A stretch of DNA of 64,000 nucleotides from Paenibacillus spongiae (GCF_024734895.1 NZ_CP091430.1:4296501-4360500), one strand, 5' to 3'; positions 44,564 through 53,804 are shown, numbered from the stretch's first letter. Notes: generated by a model from the sequence alone, not told the origin. Made by a program: numbers and translations.

Positions 44564-44866
44564 TCAAATAGGCATCGGTCCGTTATGAAGCATAACTTCC
44601 ATAGGGGCATGTCTGGCTAGCAGCTGGTACATCTGCATTCGTCCTGACGGGCTTGATGTATGAAGGTAGATTTCTTTGGGAAACCGTTTGCTCTCTACGA
44701 TATAATGCACGACTTCCAATGCGGTCGGTTGACCCCAGCCCAAATCATAATCGAGAGAGAGCGTCTCCACTTCCGCATGCTTTAATAATGCGATACATTC
44801 CTCCGCATTCTTGGCAAGTACGAACCCTTTGGGACAAATTCTATGATCATCCAAGTATACATTCAT
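44564..44866 (-). CDS. Cyclic-phosphate-processing receiver (cpREC) protein
   Basis: A 100-residue single-domain protein with the cpREC pattern MNVYLDDHRxCPxGF at the N-terminus, LSLDYDLG in the middle and LHTSSPSGR near the C-terminus. This receiver-like fold has lost the normal phosphotransfer role; by gene context it has been linked to RNA end processing and repair. Its ATG overlaps the nfo stop (ATGA), so it is translated with the AP endonuclease. Biochemical activity is inferred from family only. Confidence 0.8.
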   Translation of the reverse strand: MNVYLDDHRICPKGFVLAKNAEECIALLKHAEVETLSLDYDLGWGQPTALEVVHYIVESKRFPKEIYLHTSSPSGRMQMYQLLARHAPMEVMLHNGPMPI

Positions 44867-45702
44867 CGGTTAGCGTCTCCCCAATTCCGGACGAGCTCGA
44901 GCTGCGCCTTATGCGTTCCGTCTTCCCCTGCGGGCGTCTCCAGTATGAACGGCACAGAGCGAAGCAGCGGATGCTGCAGCAGCCATCTGAATCCAGCTTC
45001 GCCAATATGTCCTTCTCCGATAACCGCATGCCGATCTCGCTTCGCACCAGATGGATATACGGAGTCATTCAGATGGATGGCCTCGATATGCTCCAACACG
45101 TTCAACCGGACAGCCGTATTCAGCCAAGCGCCGTCAGGATTCCCATCCCATATTCCGCTTGCCATGAGATGACAGGTGTCCAGGCAAAAGCCGATCTTAT
45201 ACGAATCACGGCATAGACTGCGTATTTGCGCCAGCTCTTCCATCGTCGTTCCCATGAACGTATGCTCGCCGGCCTGATTCTCAATGAGAAGCTTCGCCTT
45301 ACCGTTCCATTGCGAAGTAACTGCGCTCAACGTAATGACCGCATTACGATATCCTTCCAGCGGATCTATGCCCTTGTACACGCCAAAATGAACGACGACG
45401 CCAAGTGACCCGCATGCTTCGGCAATGGCCAAATCGTTCAATAACGATTCAGCCGTACGCTCGCGATGCTGCGGATCCTCGGCTGCGACGTTCGTTGGAT
45501 AAGGCGAATGCGCGATCGAAACGATCCCATGCTGGCTGCAATAATCCGCGCATCTTCCGGCATCCGATCTGTCGATTGCTTTCATGGCGAGACTGCGCGG
45601 ATTTTTCGGGAAGTATTGGAACGCTTCTGCGCCTATATGAGCAGCTCGTTTAGCCGCTTCAAGATATCCCCCTCGGGTCGATACATGGCAGCCGGTCCGC
45701 AT
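44863..45702 (-). CDS. nfo: Endonuclease IV (AP endonuclease)
   Basis: A 279-residue zinc enzyme that nicks DNA at abasic sites in base-excision repair. TGCHVSTRGG at the N-terminus, LLIENQAGEH, GFCLDTCHL, HLNDSVYPSGAKRDRHAVIG and the final FILETPAG match the family's zinc ligands. The ATG at 45702 has AAGGAG eleven bases upstream and lies just after the stop of the glycosylase gene; a TTG at 45726 would be inside that gene. Operon with the glycosylase makes biological sense: it processes the abasic sites left behind. Confidence 0.95.
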   Translation of the reverse strand: MRTGCHVSTRGGYLEAAKRAAHIGAEAFQYFPKNPRSLAMKAIDRSDAGRCADYCSQHGIVSIAHSPYPTNVAAEDPQHRERTAESLLNDLAIAEACGSLGVVVHFGVYKGIDPLEGYRNAVITLSAVTSQWNGKAKLLIENQAGEHTFMGTTMEELAQIRSLCRDSYKIGFCLDTCHLMASGIWDGNPDGAWLNTAVRLNVLEHIEAIHLNDSVYPSGAKRDRHAVIGEGHIGEAGFRWLLQHPLLRSVPFILETPAGEDGTHKAQLELVRNWGDANR

Positions 45703-45707
45703 GAGGT

Positions 45708-46523
45708 TTAACGCTCCTTTTGACAAGTTGGACAGTAGAACATTTTTCGCGAACCGATTTCACCCTGAACGATAGTCGTTCCGCATACCAAGCAGCTTTC
45801 TCCGCCCCGGTCATAGACGCGGCAGCGTTCATTATAGCCGCCAATCAACGTATCGTTTGCCGTCAGCGGCATCTCCATATATCCGCCATGATTCAAGGCA
45901 TCGGTCAGCACTTCATGCATCGCTGCGTATAACCGTTCCCACGTCTGCGGCTCCATCTCCGTTACCTTAGCATCCGGACGCACGCCTGCAGTAAAGGCAA
46001 TTTCGTCCGCATAGCAGTTTCCGATTCCGGAAATCACATGCTGGTCGACCAAGGTGGACTTTAGCGTCCCTCTCTTGCCTGCAAAGCGCTGCGTAAATCG
46101 CTCCAAAGTCAGTCGTTTATCGAACGGATCTGGCCCCAGCTTGCCCAGCTGCGCTTCGGTTTCCTTTGCAGTCAGCAGATGAATGTAGCCCAGGCGCAGG
46201 CCGATAAAGCGCAGCTCGCCGGCAGGGAACCGGATCGCGACTTGGACGGTACGCTCCGTAGGTTCATCCGCCGCGGCGAATTGAATAAGGCCCCCAAGCA
46301 TCAGATGGAGCACCAGCCTCTTGCCGCTGTCGAGATGAAAGACGAGCATCTTTCCGCGGCGTTCAACGAACCACACCGTTCTGTTAAGCAGCTCCGCTTC
46401 AAATTGTTCAGACGAGACATTGATGGATTTCGGCCTTGTCACCTGAACGCCGACGATCGGCTGACCGGCAATTCGTGCTGCCAATTGATTGCGATAATAT
46501 TCCATTTCCGGCCATTCCGGCAT
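45708..46523 (-). CDS. Fpg/Nei-family DNA glycosylase, MPEWPEME variant
   Basis: A 271-residue formamidopyrimidine-DNA glycosylase/AP-lyase homologue. The catalytic Pro and Glu after the start Met are present (MPEWPEME; the usual Fpg is MPELPEVE), the conserved Lys is in ERRGKML, the helix-two-turn-helix is SGIGNCYADEI, and a zinc finger CLVCG/CPTC ends the protein. The Trp and Met changes mark it as a paralogue rather than the main MutM. The ATG at 46523 has GTGAGG upstream. It heads the repair operon with nfo and cpREC. Confidence 0.88.
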   Translation of the reverse strand: MPEWPEMEYYRNQLAARIAGQPIVGVQVTRPKSINVSSEQFEAELLNRTVWFVERRGKMLVFHLDSGKRLVLHLMLGGLIQFAAADEPTERTVQVAIRFPAGELRFIGLRLGYIHLLTAKETEAQLGKLGPDPFDKRLTLERFTQRFAGKRGTLKSTLVDQHVISGIGNCYADEIAFTAGVRPDAKVTEMEPQTWERLYAAMHEVLTDALNHGGYMEMPLTANDTLIGGYNERCRVYDRGGESCLVCGTTIVQGEIGSRKMFYCPTCQKER

Positions 46524-46643
46524 GGGATCCTCACCCTTCCCGACAAGCTCAACCTCGGCGGACTGGCCGCATACGGTCACGGTCGGCTTGTTATACAGTA
46601 GCATTCTCTATATATTGTCTTTTCACAAGGCTTGTCATCCGGA

Positions 46644-47438
46644 CTAGCCGAACCAACGAATAAGCTGATGCAAATCCGTAATAATCTCATCTGCGGAGCA
46701 GCCTGCTTGCTGAAGCAGATCCTTATAATTGGCTTCGGTAGCCAGGCCGGTCAGCACAAGCACCGAACGGCAGCCGCTCGCTTGGGCGGCGGCTATATCT
46801 GTCGCGGGATTATCGCCGATAACCCACACGTCTTCGGCCTTCCGTCCGAGACGCTCCAATGCGTAGTTCATCAATATTGCCGAAGGTTTGCCTATCACAG
46901 TCGGACTAATACCTGAGGCCTTCTGAAGAATAGCCGAGATTGAACCGGCTCCGGGGATAAGCCCCGTATCGGATGGCAGAAGCACATCCGGGTTCGTCAA
47001 TATGTATCGTGCCCCGCTGCGTATATGCCTGACGGCGGCGGCGATCCGCTCGTACGTCAGCTGACGGTCGATGCCTTGAACGACGATATCCGGTTCGTCT
47101 TCTACAATAGGAAGACCCGCTTTGCTCAAGGCATCGAGAAGCCCGGCTTCGCCGACCGGGAATACGCGGGCTTCATTCATCTCCTGGGCGATGTAAGCCG
47201 CCGCTGCTTGCGAGGAGGTGCAGACATCGTCGGCCTCAGCCGGTATCCCCATCTCGCGAAGACGATTCGCAACGGTTTCAGGCGTCGCCGATGAATTGTT
47301 CGTGACGAACAAGTAACGGATCTCGCGCTGCCTGAGCATGCTGATCAATGAATCGGCTCCCTCGATCATGATATTGCCATGGTATAAGGTACCGTCCAGA
47401 TCGATTAGAAGCCCGCTTGGCTTCTCCGCGGGACTCAT
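46644..47438 (-). CDS. HAD-IIA (NagD-like) phosphatase
   Basis: A 264-residue phosphatase with motif I LLIDLDGTLYHG, motif II FVTNNSSATPE and motif IV VWVIGDNPATDIAAA, the pattern of the NagD/p-nitrophenyl phosphatase group. The ATG overlaps the stop of the oxidoreductase gene upstream (ATGA), with GGGTGG before it. The natural substrate, a sugar or nucleotide phosphate, is open. Confidence 0.88.
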   Translation of the reverse strand: MSPAEKPSGLLIDLDGTLYHGNIMIEGADSLISMLRQREIRYLFVTNNSSATPETVANRLREMGIPAEADDVCTSSQAAAAYIAQEMNEARVFPVGEAGLLDALSKAGLPIVEDEPDIVVQGIDRQLTYERIAAAVRHIRSGARYILTNPDVLLPSDTGLIPGAGSISAILQKASGISPTVIGKPSAILMNYALERLGRKAEDVWVIGDNPATDIAAAQASGCRSVLVLTGLATEANYKDLLQQAGCSADEIITDLHQLIRWFG

Positions 47439-48529
47439 GACGTCCACCCTTTGTTCTCCTGAAGGACCCGATCGATCCAATATTCGACCGATACGCCATC
47501 CGCCATAGATGGGGCGAGGCCCGGCCAGCGGTCTTCACCGGCGTAGCGCCATAGGAAATGATTCAACGCCGCGCAATGAGTGTCGACGGCGATGCCCATC
47601 GTTGTCTTATCGTCCGGCAGAAGCGCCAATGATTCGGGAACGGGCAGTGCCGGGACGCCGCCTTTTAATACATGCACGCTCGGCATCAGCTGGCTCTCCA
47701 GATCGCATGTGATCGAACCGCGCGTGCCGACGATTTGAACATCGTAAGCATCGGACCCCAATGCGATCCGGGATACCTCAACAATACCGCTGACATCGGA
47801 TGTCGTCGTATAATGCATGATTGCCCAATCGTCGACATCGATATCGATCAATGCTCCGCTTGCATCCGGGCGCTGCTTCACATAAGCATTCGTTCTCCCG
47901 CGTACGTCCACCAGCTCGCCGAACCAATGGCGGATCAGATCCAGGACATGAACGCCAAGATCGCTGATCGCTCCTCCGCCCGACATGCCGCTCTGAAGGC
48001 GCCAGCTGATCGGGCGCTCCGGATTCAGGTAGCCGGAACGGCGGTAGGACACCTTGCATTGCAGGACATCACCGATAATGCCTTCCTCCAGCCATTTCTT
48101 GATCCGCATAACGGCAGGGTGATATCGAAATGTGAAGGCTAGCTGCTCTAATGTTCCGCTGCCCTTGTCATTCAAGGTATGTACCAATTCGCGCGACTTC
48201 CCATAGGATTCCGTAACCGGCTTCTCGCAATAAATCGCCTTGCTTCCTCGAAGCGCTTCGGTTACGTCAGCATAGTGATTCGCATTCGGCGTGCAGATAT
48301 CGAAGATATCGACGAGACCGTCAGCCGCTGCTTCCTGCGCAGAAGACGTTACGCGGCGGAATCCGATTGCTTCCGCTTGCGCGGCGTGAATATCGGGATG
48401 TCTCGTTACAAGCGTATCCAATACAGGAATGACTGGCGTTTTCTTTATAATAGGCAGCGCACGAAGCGCTGTCATATGAGTTTTGGCAATATTGCCGAAG
48501 CCAAGAATGGCAAAACGTACTGGTTTCAA
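47435..48529 (-). CDS. Gfo/Idh/MocA-family oxidoreductase
   Basis: A 364-residue NAD(P)-dependent dehydrogenase: N-terminal Rossmann motif LGFGNIAKTHMTAL, the conserved IYCEKPVTES with the catalytic Lys, and a C-terminal GFO_IDH_MocA C domain (GGGAISDLGVHVLDL). The substrate is probably a sugar or sugar derivative, not determinable here. The start TTG overlaps the mrfB stop as TTGA with GGGAGG eight bases upstream, so it is coupled to mrfAB. Confidence 0.88.
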   Translation of the reverse strand: MKPVRFAILGFGNIAKTHMTALRALPIIKKTPVIPVLDTLVTRHPDIHAAQAEAIGFRRVTSSAQEAAADGLVDIFDICTPNANHYADVTEALRGSKAIYCEKPVTESYGKSRELVHTLNDKGSGTLEQLAFTFRYHPAVMRIKKWLEEGIIGDVLQCKVSYRRSGYLNPERPISWRLQSGMSGGGAISDLGVHVLDLIRHWFGELVDVRGRTNAYVKQRPDASGALIDIDVDDWAIMHYTTTSDVSGIVEVSRIALGSDAYDVQIVGTRGSITCDLESQLMPSVHVLKGGVPALPVPESLALLPDDKTTMGIAVDTHCAALNHFLWRYAGEDRWPGLAPSMADGVSVEYWIDRVLQENKGWTS

Positions 48530-49959
48530 CCGGAAAGCCTCCCTATTTTCGTCCGAAGCCGGTCGATTCTCTTGCGCAGTCCCTCCACCTCGGCACGCCG
48601 CTTCGCGTCGAGCCGTAAGCCGGAATAGCGCCTTAACGCGAGGGCAAGTGCCTCCTCGGCGAGCGATAGCGCCGAATCGAACTGCTTCGTCTTATGTTCA
48701 TGGTACATGGCGAGCTCGATATGGGCCCCCCAACCGGGCCAGGCGGCCATCTCCGCCGCATACACAACCTTCTGCCACAATAACACAGCACGCGGCCAAT
48801 TGCCACATTTCTTGTCTCTTTCGGCAAGCGCTAGATATACAGACGGCGGGGCTTGGTCATCGTTTATCAACCGTTCGAACAACGGCTCCGCGCAGCTCGC
48901 GCCCTTCATCTTCTCCAGCCATAGTCCCGTGCGCAGAAGTTCTTCCACTCCTTCAGGATGCGGAACCCGGCTTCCAAGCCCATCGCTGAGAAGATGACCA
49001 AACCGGATGGCAAGGCATGCCAGCGACACCATATCGATCTCGTTATGACGGAACACGCCGTGCAGCGGGCGGGGATTGCCATCGGCCAGGAATTGAAAAT
49101 AGATTGCCGGTGCCAGAGAGCCTGGAACATCGTCTTCGCGCGTTATACCCAGCCGCTCCTCCTCCACATGGCTAAGCTTGCAGGAAACCAACGTATTGCG
49201 CCATACGCTTCGCGACGGATGAAGCAAATCGATATGGATCGGCTCCCATTTGAATTGGCGGAATCCGTTCAGGATGAACCGGTTGTGCAGCACCGGCCAA
49301 TCGAAGGTTCTGCCGTTATATGTAGCCAGATGCGTGTAGGAAGTTAGTTTGTCGCATAAGTATGCCAGCATTGCCCTTTCTTCCGCCGGATGCCGGATCA
49401 GCATCTGCTCCACGACGAATGCGCCTCTCGTCATATAGCCAAGACCAACCATGAACGGCACGTTCCCGGCACCCACGCCCAGTCCGGTTGTCTCAAGATC
49501 GAGGAATAGGATGCGTTCAGGATGAACGTCCTGCCGTGAGACTTGTTCGGCGCTTACTGCCGCTGCCGTTTGCGCGGAACGGTTTCTTGGTTTCGGAGAT
49601 GCTCCCGTCTGGAAAGCCGACAGTCCAGCTACGGCTTCGCGAAGCTCGTCCAGACCATGAACGCCATGTCTGTAATCGAGCGGATAGCGCGTCTCGCGAA
49701 GCAGAAAATCGCCTTCGTCCGTCGCCATGATCCTCACGCCAAGCTCAAACCATTCGGGGGACAGCTGTTGGCTGTTATCAAGTCTCTCATCGAGTTCCTC
49801 ATCAAGTTCCTTATCAAGTTCCTCATTAAATCCCTCATCAAGTGCCGCTCGTTCAACGATTTCACCAGGTTCCTCCGCACCAGCAGATACTGCGGTTTCG
49901 GCCGGTTCCGCCGTGGAATTGCCCCGCAGACGCTTCATTCGATCGCGCAAACTGCTCAT
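48526..49959 (-). CDS. mrfB: MrfB/YprB 3'-5' exonuclease
   Basis: A 477-residue protein: an N-terminal linker with a 4-residue acidic repeat (about residues 37-62), an RNase H-like DEDD exonuclease domain with FLDLETTGLG, YNGRTFDWP, LPxxxL-like DLLHPSR and HNEIDMVSL, and a C-terminal tetratricopeptide-like helical region. In B. subtilis, MrfB works with MrfA helicase in the repair of mitomycin C lesions. Its ATG overlaps the mrfA stop by four bases. Unlike that species, a Gfo/Idh oxidoreductase follows directly. Confidence 0.88.
   Translation of the reverse strand: MSSLRDRMKRLRGNSTAEPAETAVSAGAEEPGEIVERAALDEGFNEELDKELDEELDERLDNSQQLSPEWFELGVRIMATDEGDFLLRETRYPLDYRHGVHGLDELREAVAGLSAFQTGASPKPRNRSAQTAAAVSAEQVSRQDVHPERILFLDLETTGLGVGAGNVPFMVGLGYMTRGAFVVEQMLIRHPAEERAMLAYLCDKLTSYTHLATYNGRTFDWPVLHNRFILNGFRQFKWEPIHIDLLHPSRSVWRNTLVSCKLSHVEEERLGITREDDVPGSLAPAIYFQFLADGNPRPLHGVFRHNEIDMVSLACLAIRFGHLLSDGLGSRVPHPEGVEELLRTGLWLEKMKGASCAEPLFERLINDDQAPPSVYLALAERDKKCGNWPRAVLLWQKVVYAAEMAAWPGWGAHIELAMYHEHKTKQFDSALSLAEEALALALRRYSGLRLDAKRRAEVEGLRKRIDRLRTKIGRLSG
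49775..49846 (-). repeat. Six 12-bp tandem copies within mrfB
   Basis: Six in-frame 12-bp units, with consensus close to TCATCAAGTTCC on the plus strand, encode a repeating four-residue pattern (ELDE, ELDK, GFNE, ALDE and variants). Copies differ at one to four positions, so the array is not very recent. It lies in the flexible acidic N-terminal linker. Confidence 0.85.
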
Positions 49960-52241
49960 GAAGGCACCTCCGTCTGTTCGATCAGATCGAGAGCGAGCGA
50001 CTTCCCGAGCAAGCCGACCTCCTCAATCGGACCTACGCATGCCGGACATCCGCTTATGCACGTACAGCTCCGGATGAGTGATTTGGCTTGATTCAGTAGC
50101 TCTTCATGCACATCGAACAATCGCTCGCTTAGGCCAATCCCGCCCGGATAGCGGTCGTAGAAATAAATCGTCGGCAGCTTCGTGTGGACGGCCTTGACCT
50201 GAGGAACAACGCGAATATCTAGCGGATCGCACATCAGATAGAGCGGCGCGATGTGGACAAGCACGTTGGCCAGTCCGAGAAGTGCCTGCTGCATATCGTT
50301 CGTGCTCTTCCGAGCCGCAGCCTCCTCGCTGAACGAGAACCAATATCCGCTCGTGTGCAGCTCCTCCTCCGGCAAATAAATCGGACCGGATCCGATATTC
50401 TCATGGGTGCGAAGACGGATTTTCTTGAAGATTGTCGCCTTCGCGTTAACCGTCACTTCTCCATACTGCCGCAGCAGCTCGCCGCATTGCTGCTCCTTGT
50501 CGACATGCAGCACCTTCAGCTCTACCGCCAGATTGGCATCGGTATAATAGTCGACACTCACTTCGCGCACATATGCTTTCTTCTCCGGGTGATCAAGCTT
50601 CTCTACTTGATACTGCACGCCCTCATGAATATAGATCGCTTCCTCGTGAATGAGCGTAGGCGCGCTGAACCGGTCTACCTCGCCAAGAACCCGGCTGCCG
50701 TTCGTCATATCGATAATGATGAAATTCTCCTGCGCGGCGGAGCGCAGCGAGATGCCATGCGCCGGGAAGGACTGCTCCATCCAATACCAGCGGTCCTTAA
50801 CATGGTGAAGCACCTGCTCCTCCACCAGAAACTCCAGCATATCCTCAAGCGGTTCCCCGCCGAATTTATCGCCAGCCTCGAAGGGCAGCTCGTAAGCGGC
50901 GCACTTTACGTGGTCGATGAGAATAAGCAGATTGTCCGGATGAATAAGCGCGCGCTCGGGAGGACGGTTAAAGAAAAAGTCCGGATTCTGGATCATATAT
51001 TGGTCCAACGGGTTGCTGCTGGCGACGAGGAACGTTACGGAGGTTCCCTGCCTCCGGCCGGCACGCCCCGATTGCTGCCACGTGCTGGCGATTGTACCCG
51101 GGTAGCCGTTCATCACGCAGGCTTGCAATTGACCGATGTCAATGCCGAGCTCAAGCGCATTCGTGCTCACGACGCCGCGGATCTCGCCGCTCCGCAGTCC
51201 CCGTTCGATCTCACGGCGCAGCTGCGGCAAATAGCCGCCCCGATAGCCTCGGATCGTCTTCGGCCCCAGCTCGTCCTTGACAAGCTCCTGCAAATAAGTG
51301 AGAAGCAGCTCAACTCTTACGCGGCTGCGGGCAAATACGATCGTCTGCACGCCCTGCCGAAGCAAATTAGCGGCCAGCTTGCGGGATTCCAGCACGCTGC
51401 TGCGGCGGATGCCGAGCTGCTTATTCACAACCGGGGGATTATAACAGACAAAATGCTTCTCTCCTACCGGCGCTCCGTTATTGTCGATGAGCGCAACCTG
51501 CTCGCCGATCAACCGCTCCGCATGCTCGCGGGGATTGTCAATCGTCGCCGAAGCACATATAAATTGAGGATTCGATCCGTAGAATCGGCATATCCGCTTC
51601 AATCTCCGAATTACATTCGCGACATGGCTGCCGAATACGCCGCGGTAGGAATGCACTTCATCGATCACGATATATTTGATGTTCTCGAACAGCTTGACCC
51701 ATTTCGTGTGATGCGGCAGAATCGCCGAATGAAGCATGTCCGGATTCGTAACGACGATATGTCCCGCATTGCGGATCACCTGCCGCACGGTAGGCGGCGT
51801 GTCGCCATCGTATGTATGGCTCTTGAGATCGACGTCCATCGCGGCCGCAAGCTCCTGCAGCTCAGCCACCTGATCCTGTGCCAGCGCCTTCGTCGGAAAT
51901 AGATACAGCGCCCTGCCGCTGTCATTCTCGAGCAGCGACTGAAGCACCGGCAGGTTATAGCATAACGTCTTCCCGGACGCCGTCGGCGTTACCGTAACGA
52001 CATGCTTGCCGCTGCGGACAGCCTCATAAGCTTCGGCTTGATGAACGAACAGCTCCCGAATGCCCCGGCTTGCCAGCGCATCCGCCAGCTTCGGATGAAT
52101 ATCGGCCGACATGGCAGCCGTACGGGCCGCCCGGGGCGGTATAGTATGCCAATGCGTGACATTCTCCATAATTTCCGGTTGCTGCCGAACAAGCTGCAGC
52201 CACTCGTCCAAACCGGATGTTTTACCCGTCCACCGGTTCAT
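49956..52241 (-). CDS. mrfA: MrfA/YprA DEAD-box-like DNA helicase
   Basis: A 761-residue helicase: Walker A TPTASGKTLCYN, DEVH box VIDEVHSYRG, CASATIDNP, motif VI QSGRAGRRQG and a C-terminal DUF1998-type region with a four-cysteine zinc site (CTCISGCPAC). In B. subtilis, MrfA is a 3'-5' helicase for mitomycin C adduct repair. AGGGGAG lies eight bases before the ATG. It is the first gene of a coupled four-gene run (mrfA, mrfB, Gfo/Idh, HAD). Confidence 0.92.
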   Translation of the reverse strand: MNRWTGKTSGLDEWLQLVRQQPEIMENVTHWHTIPPRAARTAAMSADIHPKLADALASRGIRELFVHQAEAYEAVRSGKHVVTVTPTASGKTLCYNLPVLQSLLENDSGRALYLFPTKALAQDQVAELQELAAAMDVDLKSHTYDGDTPPTVRQVIRNAGHIVVTNPDMLHSAILPHHTKWVKLFENIKYIVIDEVHSYRGVFGSHVANVIRRLKRICRFYGSNPQFICASATIDNPREHAERLIGEQVALIDNNGAPVGEKHFVCYNPPVVNKQLGIRRSSVLESRKLAANLLRQGVQTIVFARSRVRVELLLTYLQELVKDELGPKTIRGYRGGYLPQLRREIERGLRSGEIRGVVSTNALELGIDIGQLQACVMNGYPGTIASTWQQSGRAGRRQGTSVTFLVASSNPLDQYMIQNPDFFFNRPPERALIHPDNLLILIDHVKCAAYELPFEAGDKFGGEPLEDMLEFLVEEQVLHHVKDRWYWMEQSFPAHGISLRSAAQENFIIIDMTNGSRVLGEVDRFSAPTLIHEEAIYIHEGVQYQVEKLDHPEKKAYVREVSVDYYTDANLAVELKVLHVDKEQQCGELLRQYGEVTVNAKATIFKKIRLRTHENIGSGPIYLPEEELHTSGYWFSFSEEAAARKSTNDMQQALLGLANVLVHIAPLYLMCDPLDIRVVPQVKAVHTKLPTIYFYDRYPGGIGLSERLFDVHEELLNQAKSLIRSCTCISGCPACVGPIEEVGLLGKSLALDLIEQTEVPS

Positions 52242-52548
52242 CTCTCGTACTCCCCTCGCTAATCATATACTATCTCTATTGTACAGAATGCATGTTCGGT
52301 CCGCAATGCAAGAAGAGCCACAATCGTTAAGGAGGAAGCTGGAAAAAGGTTTTCAGGTCGCATAGAGGACTCGCAAAAACGTGTCAAATAAACTACTTCG
52401 AATGCCGCAATATGTCGTTACCGGCTGCTGAACGCACCAACTCTCGCCATCTTCGTCTCCTTCCTATTTCTCTTCGGCACCGCTTACCGTAGCTAGTACT
52501 TCCTGATGAGACATAGAGACCATCATGAGGTCTCTACTGATCGGCTAG
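52242..52548. other. Intergenic region upstream of mrfA and the PAS remnant
   Basis: About 300 bases with no supported gene. It includes a perfect 8-bp inverted repeat with a 7-base loop (TAGAGACC/GGTCTCTA, 52514-52536) without a T tract, and AT-rich sequence close to mrfA where its promoter probably lies. Confidence 0.6.
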
Positions 52549-52859
52549 ATGAAGAAGTTAAGCGCGGTTATGCATTCTTATATTGATGCGATTAATGTCG
52601 TTAATCATAAAGGGAATAAAGCTTTGGGTTGGGGGCGGAATAGTTGTATGGATATACGGAGAAAGAAGCTGCGGGAAGTCCTTTCACCTTTCTCGTCTCC
52701 GAGCCTGGCCGCGCGAAGCTGCTGCAGCAGCTGGAGTCCGTCGAGCCCAACGAAACGATGAGCCCGATCGGAAAAATCATGGAGCTTCAAGAAATCATTT
52801 CGCTGCAGTCCAAGCGGGATGATACAATACCGCTTCTTGCCGTTATACGGACGTCCTAG
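52549..52859 (+). pseudogene. Frameshifted, truncated PAS-domain gene remnant
   Basis: Two overlapping frames together read like one PAS domain. The first (52549 to about 52640) ends with YIDAINVVNHKGNK, the second (about 52644-52859) begins LYGYTEKEAAGSPF and runs to a stop at 52857. The typical PAS order is DAI.VV...GN, then a variable turn, then GYT.EEA.G.P; the two pieces join only if the frame slips by one base near 52640. No ribosome site precedes the ATG, and the sequence lacks any kinase, cyclase or DNA-binding output domain. It overlaps the rnz stop on the other strand. I read it as a decayed sensor gene. Confidence 0.55.
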
Positions 52860-53772
52860 GGACGGGCACCTCCAAATAATCGTAAGCCGCCAGCATATTC
52901 GGAAACAGCTGCTGACCGTCCGCAATCAGCTCCGCGACCGCTTCATCGTCGTATCTGGAGCTGAAATGGGTCAGGGCAAGCTGCTTGGCACCGGCTTTTG
53001 CCGCAATTTGCGCCGCTTGACGTACCGTTGAGTGGCCGTAAGCCAGCGCTTTTTCTTCCATACCGGACTCGAATGTCGCTTCGTGGACAAGCAAATCGGC
53101 ATTCTTCGCCAGCTCAACCGCATTGTCGCATGGACAGGTATCGCCCAGAATCGTAACGATGCGACCCGGTATTGGCGGCCCCACCACATCCGTCGAACGG
53201 ATCAGCTCTCCGCTTGGCAATATTACGTTCTCGCCACGCTTCAATTTTCCATATTCAGGTCCCGGCTCAACTCCTCTTCGCCTTAATTGCTCCAGATCAA
53301 GATGCCCGCTCTGCTCGGACTCTTCTATCCGGTAGCCATAGCTGGGAAGCCTGTGAACCAATTCGTTCGCCGTCACTTTGTATTGGCCGTCGTCCATGAT
53401 GACGCCCGGTCCGATCTCCGTAATCGTCAGCTCGTACTCCAAATAGGTTCCGCTATGAAGAAAAACGCCGTCTATGAACGCTCGGAGCCCTGGAGGACCA
53501 TACATGACAAGCGGACCGGCCCCGTCAAAATAAGACCGGCTGCTCAGCAGCCCCGGCAAGCCGTATATATGATCGCCATGCAAATGCGAAATGAATATTT
53601 TATCCAGCTTATTCAGCTTAAGCTTGGTTCCGAACATCTGCTGCTGGGTGCCTTCGCCTGCGTCGAACAGCCAGAAGCCGTTCGATGGCTCGGAATGAAC
53701 GAATGCAGCCGAGGTAACGTTACGAGACTTTGTCGGTCTGCCGGCGCTCGTTCCGAGAAATTGTATATGCAT
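52843..53772 (-). CDS. rnz: Ribonuclease Z
   Basis: A 309-residue MBL-fold enzyme that trims the 3' ends of tRNA precursors. FLGTSAGRPTKSRNVT at the start, HLHGDHIYGLPGLL with the metal-binding HxHxDH, LGDTCPCDNA and LTHFSSRYDD match RNase Z. The ATG at 53772 has GGAGGTGG nine bases upstream; the frame is open to 53886. It lies 128 bases downstream of metH on the same strand. Confidence 0.93.
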   Translation of the reverse strand: MHIQFLGTSAGRPTKSRNVTSAAFVHSEPSNGFWLFDAGEGTQQQMFGTKLKLNKLDKIFISHLHGDHIYGLPGLLSSRSYFDGAGPLVMYGPPGLRAFIDGVFLHSGTYLEYELTITEIGPGVIMDDGQYKVTANELVHRLPSYGYRIEESEQSGHLDLEQLRRRGVEPGPEYGKLKRGENVILPSGELIRSTDVVGPPIPGRIVTILGDTCPCDNAVELAKNADLLVHEATFESGMEEKALAYGHSTVRQAAQIAAKAGAKQLALTHFSSRYDDEAVAELIADGQQLFPNMLAAYDYLEVPVPRTSV

Positions 53773-53804
53773 CGTTACTTTCCACCTCCTGTTTCTGTAT
53801 AGCA

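Noticed and set aside
50253-51902. A 549-residue plus-strand frame opposite mrfA
   Set aside because: It is a shadow of the helicase gene caused by codon bias on the other strand.
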